Positions 8,993 through 17,925 of a stretch of 64,000 nucleotides of DNA are shown here, piece after piece. The stretch is from Rhizobium leguminosarum bv. viciae USDA 2370 (lineage in GTDB: Bacteria; Pseudomonadota; Alphaproteobacteria; Rhizobiales; Rhizobiaceae), in contig NZ_MRDL01000059.1 in the NCBI RefSeq assembly GCF_002008365.1, positions 466,324 to 530,323 on the forward strand. The letters run 5' to 3'. The notes under the pieces were generated by a model. That model saw only the letters and a list, made by a program, of their open reading frames with translations. It was not told the origin of the DNA and searched no databases. Within the stretch, counting starts at the first letter, position 1. Each line of letters opens with the position of its first letter. The translations under genes were made by a program, and so were the position numbers.

Positions 8993-9745
8993 CTACTCCC
9001 CCATCGATTGGTAGAGCCAGTCGGATAGCTTTTCGGTCGCCACCCGTGCACCTGCCTCAGGAAGCAGCGCGTCTTCAGTCAATTCAACCCCGAAATACGA
9101 TGCGGATGGATCCGTCACCACCTGCCGCTCATCCTCATTCGCGGTGAGATAGATCCGGGCGATTTCGTCGATACCGAATTGTTCCGGGCCGCTGATTTCG
9201 GCGATATCGTCCAAGGGCGCTCCGACTGCCAATTCCGCCAGCAATGCGGCGACGTCGCTCGCTGCGACCGGCCTCATGAACGCCGGGGGCAATCGAAACA
9301 CATCGCCATCAGCACCGGTATCGATCAATCCGCTGATGAACTCGTAAAACTGTGTGGAGCGGAGAATAGTGTAGGGTCGGCCTGAAGCCCTGATGAGATT
9401 TTCCTGCACCATTTTCGCGCGAAAATAATCGCCTTCCACGAGACGAGGCGTGCCGACAACAGAGAGTGCAAGATAGTGCCTGACGCCAGCCTCGGTCGCG
9501 GCCGCGAGCAAATTCTTCGTCGAAGCCTTGAAAAAATCCAGTGCAGCACGGTCGCCGAATGATGCGGCATTGGTCACATCGACAATGACTTCGGTTCCCG
9601 CCACGGCCGCTTCGAGACCCTTGCCCGAAACCGTATCGACACCCAGCGACAATGATGCGGCCATTACCTCGTGACCTGAGCGGCGCAAGTTCTCGCTGAG
9701 CCGCGTTCCGATAAGGCCGCTTGCTCCAACCACCGTGATTTTCAT
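8993..9745 (-). CDS. NmrA-like / atypical SDR NAD(P)-binding oxidoreductase
   Basis: A 250-residue protein starting at ATG 9745, preceded by GGAGGA. A longer frame to 9871 exists but lacks support. The N-terminus MKITVVGASGLIGTRL is a Rossmann nucleotide-binding motif; YLALSVVGTPRLVEGDYFRAK and RPYTILRSTQFYEFI are typical of the NmrA/NAD(P)H-quinone-reductase-like group of atypical SDRs. These proteins often reduce quinones or act as redox sensors; the classical YxxxK pair is not obvious. It is monocistronic as far as can be seen. The substrate is unknown. Confidence 0.8.
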   Translation of the reverse strand: MKITVVGASGLIGTRLSENLRRSGHEVMAASLSLGVDTVSGKGLEAAVAGTEVIVDVTNAASFGDRAALDFFKASTKNLLAAATEAGVRHYLALSVVGTPRLVEGDYFRAKMVQENLIRASGRPYTILRSTQFYEFISGLIDTGADGDVFRLPPAFMRPVAASDVAALLAELAVGAPLDDIAEISGPEQFGIDEIARIYLTANEDERQVVTDPSASYFGVELTEDALLPEAGARVATEKLSDWLYQSMGE

Positions 9746-10046
9746 ATCAGCATCCTCCATCGCATGCCGTCTTCCCAAACCGCGGCACCCTTTCGGGCGA
9801 CATGCATTATAGCCGCCGAGTTGCGCGGCGCGAACGGCGACACAATGACCGGAAAGCCAGACCCCTTCCACTATGTAAGAGGTCTAGCGGCTTAGACTTG
9901 GGATATAGCGGAGCCATCCCGAAGGTTAGGAAGACCAATCGGCAAGACGGAACGACATGCCGGTCTTCGTTCGCGCGGAAAATTCCGACCCGGCGCGGCG
10001 GCTACATCCCCGCGCAATGCATGGGTTTCCATGAGTTGCGGTTGCA
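9746..10046. other. 301-base intergenic region between divergent genes
   Basis: It separates the NmrA-like gene (minus) from the sensor-kinase gene (plus), so it should contain both promoters. I could not pick out a clear sigma-70 box pair, operator or hairpin. It contains no credible ORF. Confidence 0.4.
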
Positions 10047-13000
10047 ATGTGGCGGGGTTACGGTTCGAATATGAGCCCGCCAGACCCGAAATTGAGAACA
10101 ACGACAGTACGAAACGCTGACGATCCCCTGACTTTGTCTGTCCTGCAGGAACAGCTGATGATCAGCGTCTGGTCGCACCGCCCCCAACTCCTGCACCTGG
10201 GGCTTTTTATTGCGGCCTATGTGCTGGCCTGCGGATTCGCGCAGTCGCTCGCGATCGTCCCTGGAACAGGTATTTCCATCTGGCCAGCGGCGGGGCTTTT
10301 CATCGCGACACTTGTCGTCGCATCCGGCTACAGCTGGCCTTGGTGGGTGCTGGGAGGCTGCCTGGCTGAATTGTTCAGCAATTTTCTGTGGTTCCACAGT
10401 CCACTGCCTGCGGCTTTCCTGATCTACATCGGCAACGCCCTTGAAGCGGTTGCCGGGGCATGGCTCGTCAACCGGACCTTGACGCGGCCGGTTCGGTTGG
10501 AGACCTTGCAGGAGGTTCTCGCATTCGTCGTACTGGGGGCTGGGATCGCGCCCATCGTCAGCGCGACCGTGGGAAGTGCGACCCTGGCGTGGTTTGGCAT
10601 ACAATCGCAATCCTTCGCAGCGGCTTGGCCTCTATGGTGGATCGGGGACGCCACCGGCGTCCTGATCGTAGCGCCGCTGGCACTGGTCGTGTTTCACAGC
10701 TGGCGTGGCAAGACCCGGCTCTCGGCCGCGCAATGGGTGGAAGCTTGCGTCCTGGCACTGATCTTTCTCGGCGTTGCCGCTCTTTCTCTGAGCGGCTACC
10801 TCCCCTTCGCATACATCATCATGCCGCCTCTTCTTTGGGCCGCGGTTCGCTTCGAGTTCAAAGGCGCTGCCGTATCCTTGGCTCTCCTCGCCCTGATCAC
10901 GGCGCTGTTCACGATAACAGGCACCAGCCAATTTGCCGGCGATCCCGAATCCCAGAAGCATAAGCAGGTCATGCTGCAGCTTTTTCTGGCCATCTCGGCA
11001 TTTTCGGCGCTCATCGTGGCCGCCATATCCCGGCAGCACCAGCTGGCAGTGCTCACATTGCGCCAAAGCCTGGATACGCTGCGCGACCGCGAGCGGGAAC
11101 TCTCGCAGCTCGTGGATATGGTTCCGAGCCACGTCTGGCGTCTGACCCCTGACGGTGAGCCGACCTTCTTTAACAAACGGATGATCGATTTTCTCGGTCT
11201 CGATGTGGCGGATTTCGACAAGCCCGGCATGAGCCGGCTGGAGGCTGTCCTGGAGGCCACCGTTCATCCCGAGGACGCGGCGGGGTTCGGAGATGCCCTT
11301 CGCCATTGCCTCGTTACCGGCGAAAGCTTCGCCATGGGTATCGACTGCGCCGCGCCGACGGCCTCTATCGCTGGATGTCGAGCCGTGCCGAACCGATGCG
11401 GGATCAGTCGGGGCGCATCGTTCAGTGGTACGGTCTTTGTCACGATATCGACGATCAGGTTCATGCCGAAGAGGCTGTGCGGCGGAGCCAGCAACAGCTT
11501 CAGCAGATCATAGACGCCGTACCGGTCCGCATCTGGAGTGTGGAGCCCACCGGCGGCTCGTTCTATTTCAACAAGCGGTATCAGGATCATTTCCGCTCCG
11601 TTATCGCCGATTTCGACGCTCTCGGTGAGCCGCGCATCGACGATCTGCTGCAGCAGCTGGTTCATCCCGAAGACGCTCCCGACGTTCAGCGTACGCTCAG
11701 GAACTGCTTCGAAACCGGCGGCGGCTGCGCGATGCGATTTCGCTGGCGCGAAAAGGATGATGTCTACCGCTGGGCAGAGTGCCGGGTGGAGCCGCGGCGC
11801 GACGAAAACGGAACGGTCGTGGAATGGTATGGCGTTTCTCTCGACATCGACGATGAGGTGCGTGCGCTGGAGGCGTTACGCGAACGTGAGCGGGAGCTGT
11901 CATTGCTCGTCGATATGGTCCCCGTTCATATTGCCCGCATGGCGCCCAGCGGCGAGCCGACCTTCTTCAGCAAGCGTACCCTCGAATCCATCGGGGTGGA
12001 TGACGTCGCGGCTTGGGACAAGCCGGACGTCAGCCGCTCGGCGGCCATCATCGGGGCGACAGTCCATCCCGAGGATGCACCCCGCATGAGAGAGGTGCTC
12101 AGCCATGCCCTCGCCACCGGCGAACCCTACACCATAAGGTATCGTCGGCGCCGTGCGGACGGCGAATATCGCTGGATGGAGGGTCGCGCAGAACCATTGC
12201 GGGATGAAAACGGAATTATTCTACAATGGTACGCTGCTGCACTCGACATCGACGACGAGGTGCGCGCGCAACAGGCCCTACGAGAGCGGGAACGCGAGCT
12301 GTCACAGCTCGTCGACATCGTTCCGAGCCTTCTCTGGCGGTTGGACTCGCAGGGCGAGCCGACTTTCTTCAACAAACGGCTGATCAATTTTCTGGGACTG
12401 GACGTTGCCGATGCAGACAAGCCCGGCATGAACCGTCTTTCCGCCATCATGGAAGCCGCCGTCCACCCTGACGATGCGGAGAGCCTCGCCGAGGCGCTCG
12501 ACCATTCCTTCGTCACCGGCGAGCGCTTCTCCAAGCAATATCGCCTGCGGCGCGCCGACGGCATCTACCGCTGGATGAAAGGCAGCGCGGAGCCTCTGCG
12601 GGACGAGAGCGGCCGGATCGTCCAGTGGTACGGTCTGACGCATGACATCGACGATCAGCTGCGAGTCGAGGACGCGCTGCGAGAGAGAGAACGCTCGCTC
12701 TGGCAGATCGTCGAAACGCTGCCGGCAATGATCGATTGCGCGGCGCCTGATGGAGAACCGGTATACCGAAACCCTCAGCTCCGCGACTTCCTCGGATATA
12801 ATCTCGAAGAGCTGGACGGAACGGGGAAAACCCGGCTGGACGGCACACTCGATGCCGGTGTTCATCCCGACGACGTGGCGGGGGTCAAAGAGAACTATGC
12901 CCATTCATTGTCCACCGGCGAGCCCTATGCGCGCAGGCATCGTCTGCGGCGCCACGATGGTGAATATCGCTGGGTTGAGACGCGTGCGGCGCCGATGCGC

Positions 13001-13795
13001 GATGCCGACGGCATCATCGTCCAGTGGAATGTCATCTGCCTTGATATCGACGGTGAGGTTCGGGCGGAGGAAGATTTGCGTCAGGCGCGAGAGGGCCTTG
13101 CACGGGCGAGCCAGGTGGCGAGCCTCGCCGAGCTTTCGGCCTCGATCGCGCACGAGGTGAACCAGCCGCTCGCGGCCGTCGTGGCCAACTCACATGCCTG
13201 TCAGCGCTGGCTCATGGCCGAACCGCCGAATATGGAGCGGGCGCAGAGGACGGTGGAGCGCATCATCCGGGATGCTAACTCAGCGGCAGATGTCGTCAGC
13301 CGTATCCGCGCCTTGTTCAAGCAATCCGCAGACCGCAGGATCCACACGACGCTCTCCGGCGTCGTCGACGAAGCGCGCAACCTCATGGCCGACGAAGCAG
13401 CGCGCCGCCGCGTTCGGATCGACATGGGCATCGACGGCAACCTTCCGCTGGTCGCAATCGACCGCGTCCAGATCCAGCAGGTGCTGATCAATCTCATCCG
13501 CAACGGCATCGAGGCGATGGACGCCGTTGCAGACGACAGGGTGATCGAGATCCGTGTGCAGCATATGGGGAATGCCGTCCGGACCGAAATCAGCGACCAC
13601 GGCCCGGGCATCGAGTTTCCCGAGAGGATGTTCGAGCCGTTCTTCACGACGAAAGAAAATGGCATGGGCATGGGACTGGCAATCTGCCGCTCGATTGTCG
13701 AGCTGCATGGCGGACGATTGTGGGCCGAGAAGAACAATCCGCGCGGAGCGACGTTGATCTTCACCTTGCCCATAGAAACGAAGGCGGCGCCATGA
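10047..13795 (+). pseudogene. MASE1 / five-PAS sensor histidine kinase with a one-base frameshift
   Basis: Two overlapping frames make one kinase of about 1249 residues. Frame 1 (10047-11338) encodes a MASE1 membrane sensor (about residues 48-330, eight or more hydrophobic segments) and the first half of PAS1 up to GESFAMG. The protein then continues in the next frame from TAT at 11339 (YRLRRADGLYRWM), as in the sibling PAS repeats. The defect fits loss of one G (GGGG to GGG) at 11336-11338. Five tandem PAS/PAC units follow, each with HP[ED]DA, a YRWM-type motif and QWY...DIDD. The kinase core has the H-box IAHEVNQPLAAV, N-box NLIRNGIEAMDAV and FFTTKENGMGMGLAI. The stop overlaps the next gene by ATGA. 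It is either a recent inactivation or a sequence error. The signal is unknown. Confidence 0.8.
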
Positions 13796-14433
13796 CAGCC
13801 GATGACCATATTGTCTTCATCGTTGATGACGATGGACGCATTCGGGAAGCGCTCGGCGAGCTGCTGGAATCGCATGGCATGCGCGCCATCGCCTTCGAAT
13901 CAGCCTGCGATTACGTCAGAGCGGACAAGCCGGATGTCCCCGCCTGCCTCATCCTCGATATCGAGCTGCCTGACATCAACGGCCTCGATCTGCAGAAACA
14001 GATCGCCGACAGGGACCATCCGCCGATCGTGTTCATCACAGGACACGGCGACATCCCCTCCTCCGTGCGTGCGATCAAGCATGGCGCGGTGGATTTCCTG
14101 ACCAAACCCTTCAGCGACGCGGACCTGATGGCGGCAATTCACGCGGCGATCGCTGAGGATCGGGAGAAGAGATCGCAACGCGCCGAACTCGACATGCTGA
14201 GGCAACACTATCTCGACCTGACGCCGCGAGAGCGCGAGGTGCTGCCTCTCGTGGTCAGCGGCCTTCTCAACAAGCAAGCAGCAGCCGAATTGGGGATCAG
14301 CGAAGTGACGCTGCAGATCCACAGAAGAAATGTGATGCAGAAAATGGCGGCGGCATCGCTCGCCGATCTCGTGCGGATCGCGGAGAGATTGGAAATACCG
14401 ATAACCCACTCGCGCCGAGTGGGAGGGAATTGA
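13792..14433 (+). CDS. FixJ-family response regulator (receiver + LuxR HTH)
   Basis: The 213-residue product starts at ATG 13792, overlapping the kinase stop (ATGA), so translation is coupled. Receiver domain: acidic pocket VDDD (residues 11-14), phospho-acceptor Asp56 in LILDIELP, and Lys105 in DFLTKPF. A linker leads to a LuxR-type helix-turn-helix (LTPREREVLPLVVSGLLNKQAAAELGISE, read as two halves around residues 145-190). Family members activate transcription on phosphorylation. The partner is almost certainly the kinase encoded just upstream. Confidence 0.93.
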   Translation: MTADDHIVFIVDDDGRIREALGELLESHGMRAIAFESACDYVRADKPDVPACLILDIELPDINGLDLQKQIADRDHPPIVFITGHGDIPSSVRAIKHGAVDFLTKPFSDADLMAAIHAAIAEDREKRSQRAELDMLRQHYLDLTPREREVLPLVVSGLLNKQAAAELGISEVTLQIHRRNVMQKMAAASLADLVRIAERLEIPITHSRRVGGN

Positions 14434-14435
14434 AC

Positions 14436-14813
14436 ATGAACAAGACAAGACATGTGGTGGCAATTGTCGATGACGATCCAAGGCTGCTTGAATCGATGGG
14501 CGACCTTCTGGAATCCGCGGGTTATGTGGCTCGCAGCTTCTCGTCGGCGGGCTCGCTGCTCGTCAACGGGCTATCGGACCTCGACCTGCTCATCACCGAT
14601 ATCGGAATGCCTGGCATCGACGGCTTCGAACTTCGCGACCTGGTGAGGAAATCACGCCCGGAGCTGCCGGTATTCCTGATCACGGGCCGCCACGAGATAG
14701 CAGATCAGGGCCGCGCTCAAGGCGTGGGCGGATTTTTCCGCAAGCCTTTCGATGCCCAGGCGCTGCTGGCGGCCATCGCCAACGCTTTGCATAAATCGAC
14801 AGATGGAGGGTAA
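14436..14813 (+). CDS. single-domain (CheY-like) response regulator
   Basis: A 125-residue stand-alone receiver: VDDDP pocket, phospho-acceptor Asp55 in LLITDIGMPG, and Lys103 in FFRKPF. ATG 14436 is chosen over TTG 14430 because GGAGG at 14422-14426 gives normal spacing only to the ATG. There is no output domain, so it may be a phosphate sink, a relay element or an allosteric partner. It lies 2 bases after the first FixJ-like gene and its own 3' end contains the ribosome site of the next gene. Confidence 0.92.
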   Translation: MNKTRHVVAIVDDDPRLLESMGDLLESAGYVARSFSSAGSLLVNGLSDLDLLITDIGMPGIDGFELRDLVRKSRPELPVFLITGRHEIADQGRAQGVGGFFRKPFDAQALLAAIANALHKSTDGG

Positions 14814-14814
14814 C

Positions 14815-15507
14815 ATGAGAGTTGACCAGCCGTTGCTGCGGAAATCGGCGCCGTTATCGTTACAGTGCAGTTGTGAAGAGAACCAGCCGCTCGTCATTAT
14901 CGTCGATGACGACGCCTCCGTTCGCGAGGCGCTGTCGGAGCTGATCCTGTCGGCTGGCTTCCAGTCGACCAGTTTTGCCTCGACCCGCGAACTGCTTGAC
15001 GCCGATATCCTGGATTGCCCCGGCTGCCTGATCCTCGATGTGCGCATGCCGGGAGCAAGCGGCCTCCACCTGCAGCGCCATCTGGCTGAAAACGGCATAT
15101 CCAAACCGATCATCTTCCTGACCGGGCATGGCGATATTCCGATGACCGTCCAGGCGATGAAGGCCGGCGCCGTGGATTTTCTCACCAAACCGGTGCGGGA
15201 CCAGACGCTGCTCGACGCCATCACAGCGGCCATTGCGATGGATGCCGAACGAAGGGCGGAAGCCGCGGTCGCCGAGCGCAATATCAAGCGCTTGGAGACG
15301 CTGACGCAGCGCGAGCGCGAGGTTCTGCATGAAGTGGCGCGCGGACGCCTCAACAAGCAGATCGCCTTCGATCTCGGCATCAGCGAAGTGACGGTCAAGC
15401 TGCATCGCAGCAATGTCATGCACAAGATGGAGGCCGCCTCCATCGGCGAATTGATCCGAGCGTGGGAAACACTGCCCATGCAGATGCGCCAGGCTGGCGC
15501 GCGCTAA
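14815..15507 (+). CDS. FixJ-family response regulator (second, receiver + LuxR HTH)
   Basis: A 230-residue protein starting at ATG 14815 with GGAGGG just upstream. After a 25-residue N-terminal extension with two cysteines (QCSC) comes a receiver: VDDDA, phospho-acceptor Asp75 in LILDVRMPG, Lys125 in DFLTKPV. The LuxR-type DNA-binding domain is LTQREREVLHEVARG followed by ISEVTVKLHRSNVMHKM. It resembles the first FixJ-like protein in overall plan, and the recognition helices are alike but not identical (EVTVKLHRSN here, EVTLQIHRRN there). Third receiver gene of the same operon. Confidence 0.92.
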   Translation: MRVDQPLLRKSAPLSLQCSCEENQPLVIIVDDDASVREALSELILSAGFQSTSFASTRELLDADILDCPGCLILDVRMPGASGLHLQRHLAENGISKPIIFLTGHGDIPMTVQAMKAGAVDFLTKPVRDQTLLDAITAAIAMDAERRAEAAVAERNIKRLETLTQREREVLHEVARGRLNKQIAFDLGISEVTVKLHRSNVMHKMEAASIGELIRAWETLPMQMRQAGAR

Positions 15508-15776
15508 AACGCGTCGCGTCAATCCGGATCATCGACGCGCGCTTCAAGTCATTGATTTATGCTTTTAGCCGCGTGTCTTCCAATGGTGGAAGATACCGGC
15601 CTCGAACATCATCTGCGGCCGCTGTCCATTTGAGGCGAGTCGTATCCGATTTGCGCCAAAAAAAGCGATGCGGCGCCGGCAATGGGTTTCGGTCTCGCTC
15701 TCATGCGGTAATCCTAAATTAAAGCTCGGGGATATGACCTGGTGCCCAGCTTTGGTTCCCTAAAGGAGATCTCGCC

Positions 15777-16133
15777 GTGAACAATCAATCGTCAACCGCG
15801 CCCTCCCCTGAAACCAACGCCTTCGAAAACGAAGCAAACTTCTTGTCGGCTATGGGGAATGCCAAACGGCTTCACATTCTGCATCTGCTGGCCGAGGGGG
15901 AAATGTCCGTGAGCCTCCTGGCCGACGAGGTGGGCTTGAGCCAATCTTCGACGTCCCAGCATTTGGCAATTCTTCGAGAACAGGAACTCGTGCAGACGCG
16001 AAGAGCTGCTCAGACGATCTACTATTCACTTCAATCCGGCGCGGCCAGGGCAATGCTCGATACGCTCGCTGACATCTTCGGATCGTACCGTCGCACCGAA
16101 GTAGAATGTGTCCGAGCCCTGGGCACCCAATAA
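15777..16133 (+). CDS. ArsR-family transcriptional regulator
   Basis: A 118-residue winged-helix protein. The GTG start at 15777 is supported by AAGGAG about 8 bases upstream. It shows the ArsR pattern: LSAMGNAKRLHILHLLAEGEMSV, then LSQSSTSQHLAILREQELVQTRR and TIYYSL. The helix lacks the ELCVC metal site of arsenic sensors, and the only Cys is near the C-terminus (VECVRAL), so it is more like the redox or sulphur-sensing SmtB-fold regulators. It may control the adjacent nitroreductase/FMN reductase genes; the spacing of 269 bases leaves room for their own promoter. Confidence 0.88.
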   Translation: MNNQSSTAPSPETNAFENEANFLSAMGNAKRLHILHLLAEGEMSVSLLADEVGLSQSSTSQHLAILREQELVQTRRAAQTIYYSLQSGAARAMLDTLADIFGSYRRTEVECVRALGTQ

Positions 16134-16295
16134 AAAATACGAAACGTCGATCCTACACAGCTGATGGTTGGCGCCGCGGCAGCGAAGAGCAGCGCAATGG
16201 CGAAGAACGCGGTTTCGAGGAGATGACTGCGGCTTGAGTGTAAGCACCAAGTCCCGCGATGCCTCGCCGACATGCCCCTCGAACACATCGATCCC

Positions 16296-16314
16296 TGATG
16301 TACGTTTGATGTAC
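16296..16314. promoter_or_regulatory. TGATGTAC direct repeats, candidate operator
   Basis: TGATGTAC occurs at 16296-16303 and again at 16307-16314, one helical turn (11 bp) apart, about 90 bases upstream of the truncated MBL-fold gene and the nitroreductase. A transcription factor binding two half-sites on the same DNA face would fit. The regulator is not known; the ArsR protein just upstream is a candidate. Confidence 0.3.
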
Positions 16315-16402
16315 CCCTCCTAGACCACCGTGTGATTACGCCTCCATTGCGAATGGAGATAATGAACCACATCAGGAACGGAACAGTCAGGACGAAACGA
16401 CC

Positions 16403-16597
16403 ATGAGTATGGACAACACCTCATACCCCGGCAGACTGGAACCCGGCGAGCTGGTTCCGTCGCGCTATGCGCTTGATATCGGCGAGATTGACGTAACGGC
16501 GGTCAGCGATGGGATGCGAGCGCTGCCAGGCGCGATGTTGGGCCACAACGCTGGCCCGGCCGTCCGGGCGGACGGAGGCGATCATGGACGTATATGA
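16403..16597 (+). pseudogene. truncated MBL-fold metallo-hydrolase (N-terminal remnant)
   Basis: Only the first 50 or so residues of a metallo-beta-lactamase-fold hydrolase remain. The sequence YALDIGEIDVTAVSDGMRALP then GAMLGHNAGPAVRA matches the N-terminal strand region of that family, where a tryptophan, an aspartate and a few hundred residues including HxHxDH should follow. Here the frame runs straight into the ribosome-binding region of the nitroreductase and stops at 16597. The metal-binding core is absent, so it cannot be active. It looks like a deletion that fused the start of one gene to the leader of the next. Confidence 0.6.
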
Positions 16598-17249
16598 GGC
16601 AGTCAAAAGTCGACGATCGGTGCGCGGGTTCAAAGACAAGCCTGTGGAGAGGGAGGTGCTTGAGCGTGTGCTGTCCGCCGCAGCTTGGTCGCCGTCAGGA
16701 TCGAACATCCAGCCGTGGAACACCTACGTGATGACTGGCGCGCCGCTGGCTGAGCTCAAGACGTCCGCCGTCGAGCGCGTGGCCCATGGCGACGCCTGGG
16801 ACAAGCGGCAGTACGAGATGTACCCGCCCGCACTGAAGTCCCCCTATGGGGAGCGCCGGTCCGCCTTCGGCAAGGAGCGCTACAGCGCGCTCGGTATTGC
16901 GCGCGAGGATTGGGAGGCGCGCCAGCGGGCAGCAATCGCCAACTGGAACTGTTTCGGCGCGCCCGCCGCCCTGTTCTGCTACATCGATCGTGACCTGGGC
17001 CTGCCCCAATGGGCCGACGTCGGCATGTATCTGCAGACGGTCATGCTGCTGCTCCGCGCCGAAGGTCTTCACAGTTGCCCGCAGATGGCGTGGTCGCAGG
17101 TTCGCGAGACGGTCGCGGAGGTCCTGTCACCCCCCGACGGGCTCATCCTCTTCTGCGGCATGTCGATCGGGTACGAGGACCCCACGGTCAGTTATGCCCG
17201 TACAGGCCGCGCCCCGCTCGGCGAGACGGTCACGTTCCTCGGCGAATAG
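16584..17249 (+). CDS. nitroreductase-family FMN oxidoreductase
   Basis: A 221-residue protein beginning at ATG 16584 with GGAGG 5 bases upstream; the longer frame to 16509 overlaps the MBL remnant and is rejected. Family marks are the N-terminal FMN-phosphate site SRRSVRGF, the PSGSNIQPW motif, and WADVGMYLQTVMLLLRAEGL with CPQM, followed by FCGMSIGY. Such enzymes reduce nitro or quinone groups with NAD(P)H. It sits 37 bases before an FMN reductase gene, suggesting a small redox operon. Confidence 0.9.
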   Translation: MDVYEAVKSRRSVRGFKDKPVEREVLERVLSAAAWSPSGSNIQPWNTYVMTGAPLAELKTSAVERVAHGDAWDKRQYEMYPPALKSPYGERRSAFGKERYSALGIAREDWEARQRAAIANWNCFGAPAALFCYIDRDLGLPQWADVGMYLQTVMLLLRAEGLHSCPQMAWSQVRETVAEVLSPPDGLILFCGMSIGYEDPTVSYARTGRAPLGETVTFLGE

Positions 17250-17286
17250 TGACTTGCCATCATCATGCGAGATATTGGAGAACGCC

Positions 17287-17859
17287 ATGACCACGCATAA
17301 AGTAGGTTATCTCATCGGCAGCCTGGCCAAGGGCTCGATCAACCGCAAGCTCGCCAAGGCGTTGGTGCGGTTCGCGCCGCCGGAACTTGAAATGTCGGAG
17401 ATATCCTTCAAGGACCTGCCGCTCTACAGCTACGACTATGACGCCGACTACCCTCCGGCTGGCAAGACATTCAAGGCGGCAATCGCAGCCGTCGACGCCG
17501 TGCTGTTCGTTACGCCCGAATACAATCGATCCATACCCGGCGGGCTGAAAAACGCAATCGACTGGGCGAGCCGCCCCTACGGCACCAACTCGTTCACACG
17601 TAAGCCGTCAGCGGTGATCGGCACGTCGCCGGGCGCGATAGGCACAGCAGTCGCCCAGCAGAATTTGCGCAGCGTGCTCAGTTTCTGCAACTCTCCCCAG
17701 ATGAATGCCCCGGAAGCCTACATCCAGTTCACGCCGGGCCTGATCACCGATGACGGCGAGGTCACGAAAGACACCACCGCCGATTTCCTTCGCACTTTCA
17801 TGCAGGACTTCCATGTCTTCATCGCAAGGGTTCGCTCAGTGCTGCCGAAAGATGCCTAG
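17287..17859 (+). CDS. NADPH-dependent FMN reductase
   Basis: A 190-residue flavodoxin-like protein starting at ATG 17287. Marks are the FMN-phosphate loop GSLAKGSINRKLA and the family signature VLFVTPEYNRSIPGGLKNAIDW, split around PEYN, with VIGTSPGAIGT further on. Relatives (SsuE/ArsH/ChrR-like) reduce flavin or quinones with NADPH in the cytoplasm. The gene ends just before a strong terminator, closing the nitroreductase transcription unit. Confidence 0.92.
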   Translation: MTTHKVGYLIGSLAKGSINRKLAKALVRFAPPELEMSEISFKDLPLYSYDYDADYPPAGKTFKAAIAAVDAVLFVTPEYNRSIPGGLKNAIDWASRPYGTNSFTRKPSAVIGTSPGAIGTAVAQQNLRSVLSFCNSPQMNAPEAYIQFTPGLITDDGEVTKDTTADFLRTFMQDFHVFIARVRSVLPKDA

Positions 17860-17868
17860 AGCCCTGCG

Positions 17869-17909
17869 GGAGCTGGCCGCGTCCATCCGGGCGGCCAGCT
17901 CCTGTTTTT
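17869..17909 (+). terminator. strong rho-independent terminator
   Basis: GGAGCTGGCCGC (17869-17880) pairs perfectly with GCGGCCAGCTCC (17891-17902) around a 10-base loop and is followed by TGTTTTT. It lies 9 bases after the FMN-reductase stop and between convergent genes. Confidence 0.92.
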
Positions 17910-17925
17910 AAAGGGGGCAATGCCC

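Noticed and set aside
11306..11338. Independent translation start (TTG 11306) for the second part of the sensor kinase
   Set aside because: No ribosome site, and it would start in the middle of a PAS domain; the frameshift explanation is simpler.
11330..11345. Phase-variable or programmed frameshift site in the kinase
   Set aside because: Only a GGG run; no long homopolymer, short repeat or slippery heptamer is present.
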